Assembly (NCBI GenBank): GCA_905202605.1
Contig: CAJKSU010000133.1
Location: 1-7,920 of the forward strand
DNA length: 7,920 nucleotides
Direction: 5' to 3'
Source: an uncultured Eubacteriales bacterium
GTDB taxonomy: Bacteria > Bacillota > Clostridia > Oscillospirales > Oscillospiraceae
Within the stretch, counting starts at the first letter, position 1. Every line of letters starts with the position of its first letter. Positions 6,959-7,920 of the stretch are shown one piece after another. Under the pieces are notes generated by a model, which did no database searches, was not told the DNA's origin, and saw only the letters and a program-made list of their open reading frames with translations. The translations under genes and the position numbers were made by a program.

Positions 6959-6963
6959 GGAGG
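6957..6963 (+). promoter_or_regulatory. Ribosome binding site of subunit D, overlapping the subunit B stop
   Basis: AAGGAGG uses the last two bases of the subunit B TAA stop and ends 8 bases before the ATG at 6972. The arrangement is the same as at the I/K junction. Confidence 0.85.
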
Positions 6964-6971
6964 CGGGATAA

Positions 6972-7676
6972 ATGGCATCCAAAACCATAAACCCCACCCG
7001 AATGGAGCTTTCCCGGCTGAAAAGCCGCCGCACCACCGCAGTGCGGGGTCACAAGCTGCTCAAGGATAAGCGGGATGAGCTGATGCGGCAGTTTCTGGAC
7101 ATCGTTCACAAGAACAAGGAGCTGCGTGCCAAGGTAGAGGCCGGGCTGATGGAAGCCCACAGCGCCTTTACCGTGGCGGCGTCGGTGATGAGCCCCGAAA
7201 TGCTGGAGCAGGCGCTGGCCTTCCCCAAGCAGGCGGTGGAGCTGGACATGGGCTTCCAGAACATCATGTCGGTGGAGGTGCCGAAGTACACCTTCCACAC
7301 GAAAAATGACGATCCCGCAGAGATCTTCCCCTACGGCTTTGCCCAGACCTCCGGTGAGCTGGACGATGCGCTGGAGGCGCTGTCCGGTGTGTTTCAGGAT
7401 ATGCTGGAGCTGGCACAGGTGGAAAAGACCATGCATCTTCTGGCCTCGGAGATCGAGAAGACCCGGCGCAGAGTCAACGCGCTGGAGTACGTCATGATCC
7501 CGGAAATGGAGACGAACATCAAGTATATCTCCATGAAGCTGGACGAAAACGAGCGTTCGAGCACCTCAAGGCTGATGAAGGTGAAGGATATGATGCTGGA
7601 GGAGCAGCGCCAGAAGGCGCTGGAAAAGCAGCTCCAGCGGGAAGCGGAATGGAAGAAGACCCATCCGGAGGAATAA
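6972..7676 (+). CDS. ntpD: V-type ATP synthase subunit D (central shaft)
   Basis: Main rotor shaft: a long antiparallel coiled coil that passes through the A3B3 head and docks in subunit C. The length of 234 residues is close to family members (roughly 200-230). The N-terminal helix has the family pattern NPTRMELSRLKSRRTTAVRG (7-26) followed by HKLLKDKRDELM (27-38). The C-terminal helix has RRRVNALEYVMIP (165-177), then a long charged helix to the end. The middle part (about 70-150) is more varied, as in other D subunits. The ATG at 6972 sits 13 bases after B with a perfect ribosome binding site. It is the last subunit gene seen; no gene follows in the 244 bases to the window end. No frameshift or odd residue noticed. 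Confidence 0.97.
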   Translation: MASKTINPTRMELSRLKSRRTTAVRGHKLLKDKRDELMRQFLDIVHKNKELRAKVEAGLMEAHSAFTVAASVMSPEMLEQALAFPKQAVELDMGFQNIMSVEVPKYTFHTKNDDPAEIFPYGFAQTSGELDDALEALSGVFQDMLELAQVEKTMHLLASEIEKTRRRVNALEYVMIPEMETNIKYISMKLDENERSSTSRLMKVKDMMLEEQRQKALEKQLQREAEWKKTHPEE

Positions 7677-7680
7677 AGAT

Positions 7681-7709
7681 CGGAGCCGCTGCGGAATGCA
7701 GCGGCTCCG
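7681..7709 (+). terminator. Strong hairpin after subunit D, possible operon terminator
   Basis: A perfect 12-base-pair stem, CGGAGCCGCTGC (7681-7692) with GCAGCGGCTCCG (7698-7709), and a five-base loop GGAAT, starting 4 bases after the D stop. Position and stability suit a transcription end. The + strand lacks a T run after it (GTGATATTCGG follows), so it is not a classical intrinsic terminator. On the - strand the following bases are ATCTTTATT, somewhat T-rich. It is also the first unit of the hairpin array described next, so its role may differ. Confidence 0.45.
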
Positions 7710-7811
7710 GTGATATTCGGCCATGGGCCGAGTGAAATAGCCATAGGCTGTGAAATCCGCCTGACGGCGGGTGAAATCGCCCTGCGGGCGGTGGAGGTGT
7801 CCCTGCGGGAC
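7681..7811. repeat. Array of short hairpins joined by a constant GTGAAAT linker
   Basis: Six inverted repeats follow each other with 7-8 base linkers. After the large hairpin at 7681-7709 come TCGGCC-ATG-GGCCGA (7717-7731), AGCC-ATA-GGCT (7739-7749), CCGCC-TGAC-GGCGG (7757-7770), CGCCC-TGC-GGGCG (7778-7790) and GTCCC-TGC-GGGAC (7799-7811). Linkers are GTGATAT (7710-7716), then GTGAAAT exactly three times (7732-7738, 7750-7756, 7771-7777), then the altered GTGGAGGT (7791-7798). Stem sequences differ while pairing is kept. It is not a CRISPR array: the repeat is only 7 bases and every spacer is itself a hairpin. Function unknown. Confidence 0.85.
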
Positions 7812-7819
7812 GGATTGAA

Positions 7820-7847
7820 CCCCCTTGTCACTTCGTGACATTCCCCC
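7820..7847. repeat. Hairpin flanked by two runs of five C
   Basis: TGTCAC-TTC-GTGACA (7826-7840) is a perfect 6-base-pair hairpin with a three-base loop, set between CCCCC (7820-7824) and CCCCC (7843-7847). The plan, a C run then a GTCA-type hairpin then a second C run, recalls the first third of the elements at 3535 and 3654. It may be a distant or partial relative. Confidence 0.6.
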
Positions 7848-7920
7848 ACGTCGTCGAAAAGTCCATGAACTCCGTTTCCGCCTTTGGGGCGAAAAGCTCC
7901 GTTCACTTTCTTTTGCCCGA
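7848..7920. other. Non-coding right edge
   Basis: No gene, promoter or clear hairpin is seen here. The end TTCACTTTCTTTTG (7902-7915) could be one arm of a palindrome whose other arm lies beyond the window. An open frame on the - strand starts at 7906 but mostly runs antisense to subunit D and through the repeats, so it is not called. Confidence 0.5.

Noticed and set aside
5549..7036. Open frame of 495 codons on the - strand opposite subunit B
   Set aside because: Same cause as the frame opposite subunit A; its composition is rich in G, H, Q and L without domain motifs, and subunit B is certain.
7710..7811. CRISPR-like array
   Set aside because: The constant part is only 7 bases and the spacers are 11-15 base self-complementary hairpins, unlike the 24-40 base repeats and unique spacers of CRISPR. 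No cas gene is present.
7394..7906. Open frame of 170 codons on the - strand entering subunit D
   Set aside because: Its first part translates the hairpin array and C-run repeat, and the rest is antisense to subunit D. Repeats of this kind often give false genes.

Overview
The window holds most of a V/A-type (vacuolar-like) ATPase operon, all on the + strand, in the order I-K-E-C-F-A-B-D. This matches the ntpIKECGABD core of the Enterococcus hirae sodium V-ATPase cluster. The DNA is GC-rich with a GC-rich third codon position. It also has strong AAGGAGG ribosome binding sites, a TTG start, and palindromic GC-rich repeats between genes. Together these suggest a high-GC gut-type Clostridia (Oscillospiraceae/Ruminococcaceae, Faecalibacterium-like); this is an inference from style, not a database match.

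Layout: bases 1-1082 encode the C-terminal membrane half of subunit I (the a-subunit), whose 5' part lies before the window. Bases 1096-1578 encode the proteolipid K, 1598-2197 the stalk subunit E, 2222-3223 subunit C, and 3216-3524 subunit F. A 280-base gap (3525-3804) follows. It is largely filled by two almost identical copies of a ~104-base multi-hairpin element. The catalytic subunit A (3805-5580), subunit B (5573-6958) and the central-stalk subunit D (6972-7676) come next. From 7677 to the window end there is no gene. That stretch holds a tandem array of short hairpins separated by a constant GTGAAAT linker, then another hairpin flanked by C runs.

How the genes work together: A and B form the ATP-hydrolysing hexamer, D and F the rotating shaft, C the adaptor joining the shaft to the proteolipid ring, K the ion-carrying ring, I the static ion channel and E part of the peripheral stalk. 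The other stalk subunit (G/H-like) is not in the window and is expected just upstream. Subunit K carries the full set of sodium ligands known from E. hirae NtpK, so the machine is probably a Na+ pump or Na+-driven ATP synthase.

The protein-coding part is an ordinary, well-known system. The less ordinary material is non-coding: the duplicated hairpin element that splits the operon between F and A, and the hairpin/linker array after D. A possible reading-frame break at the left edge of subunit I also deserves a check. No CRISPR array, tRNA, rRNA, transposase or new enzyme system was seen.
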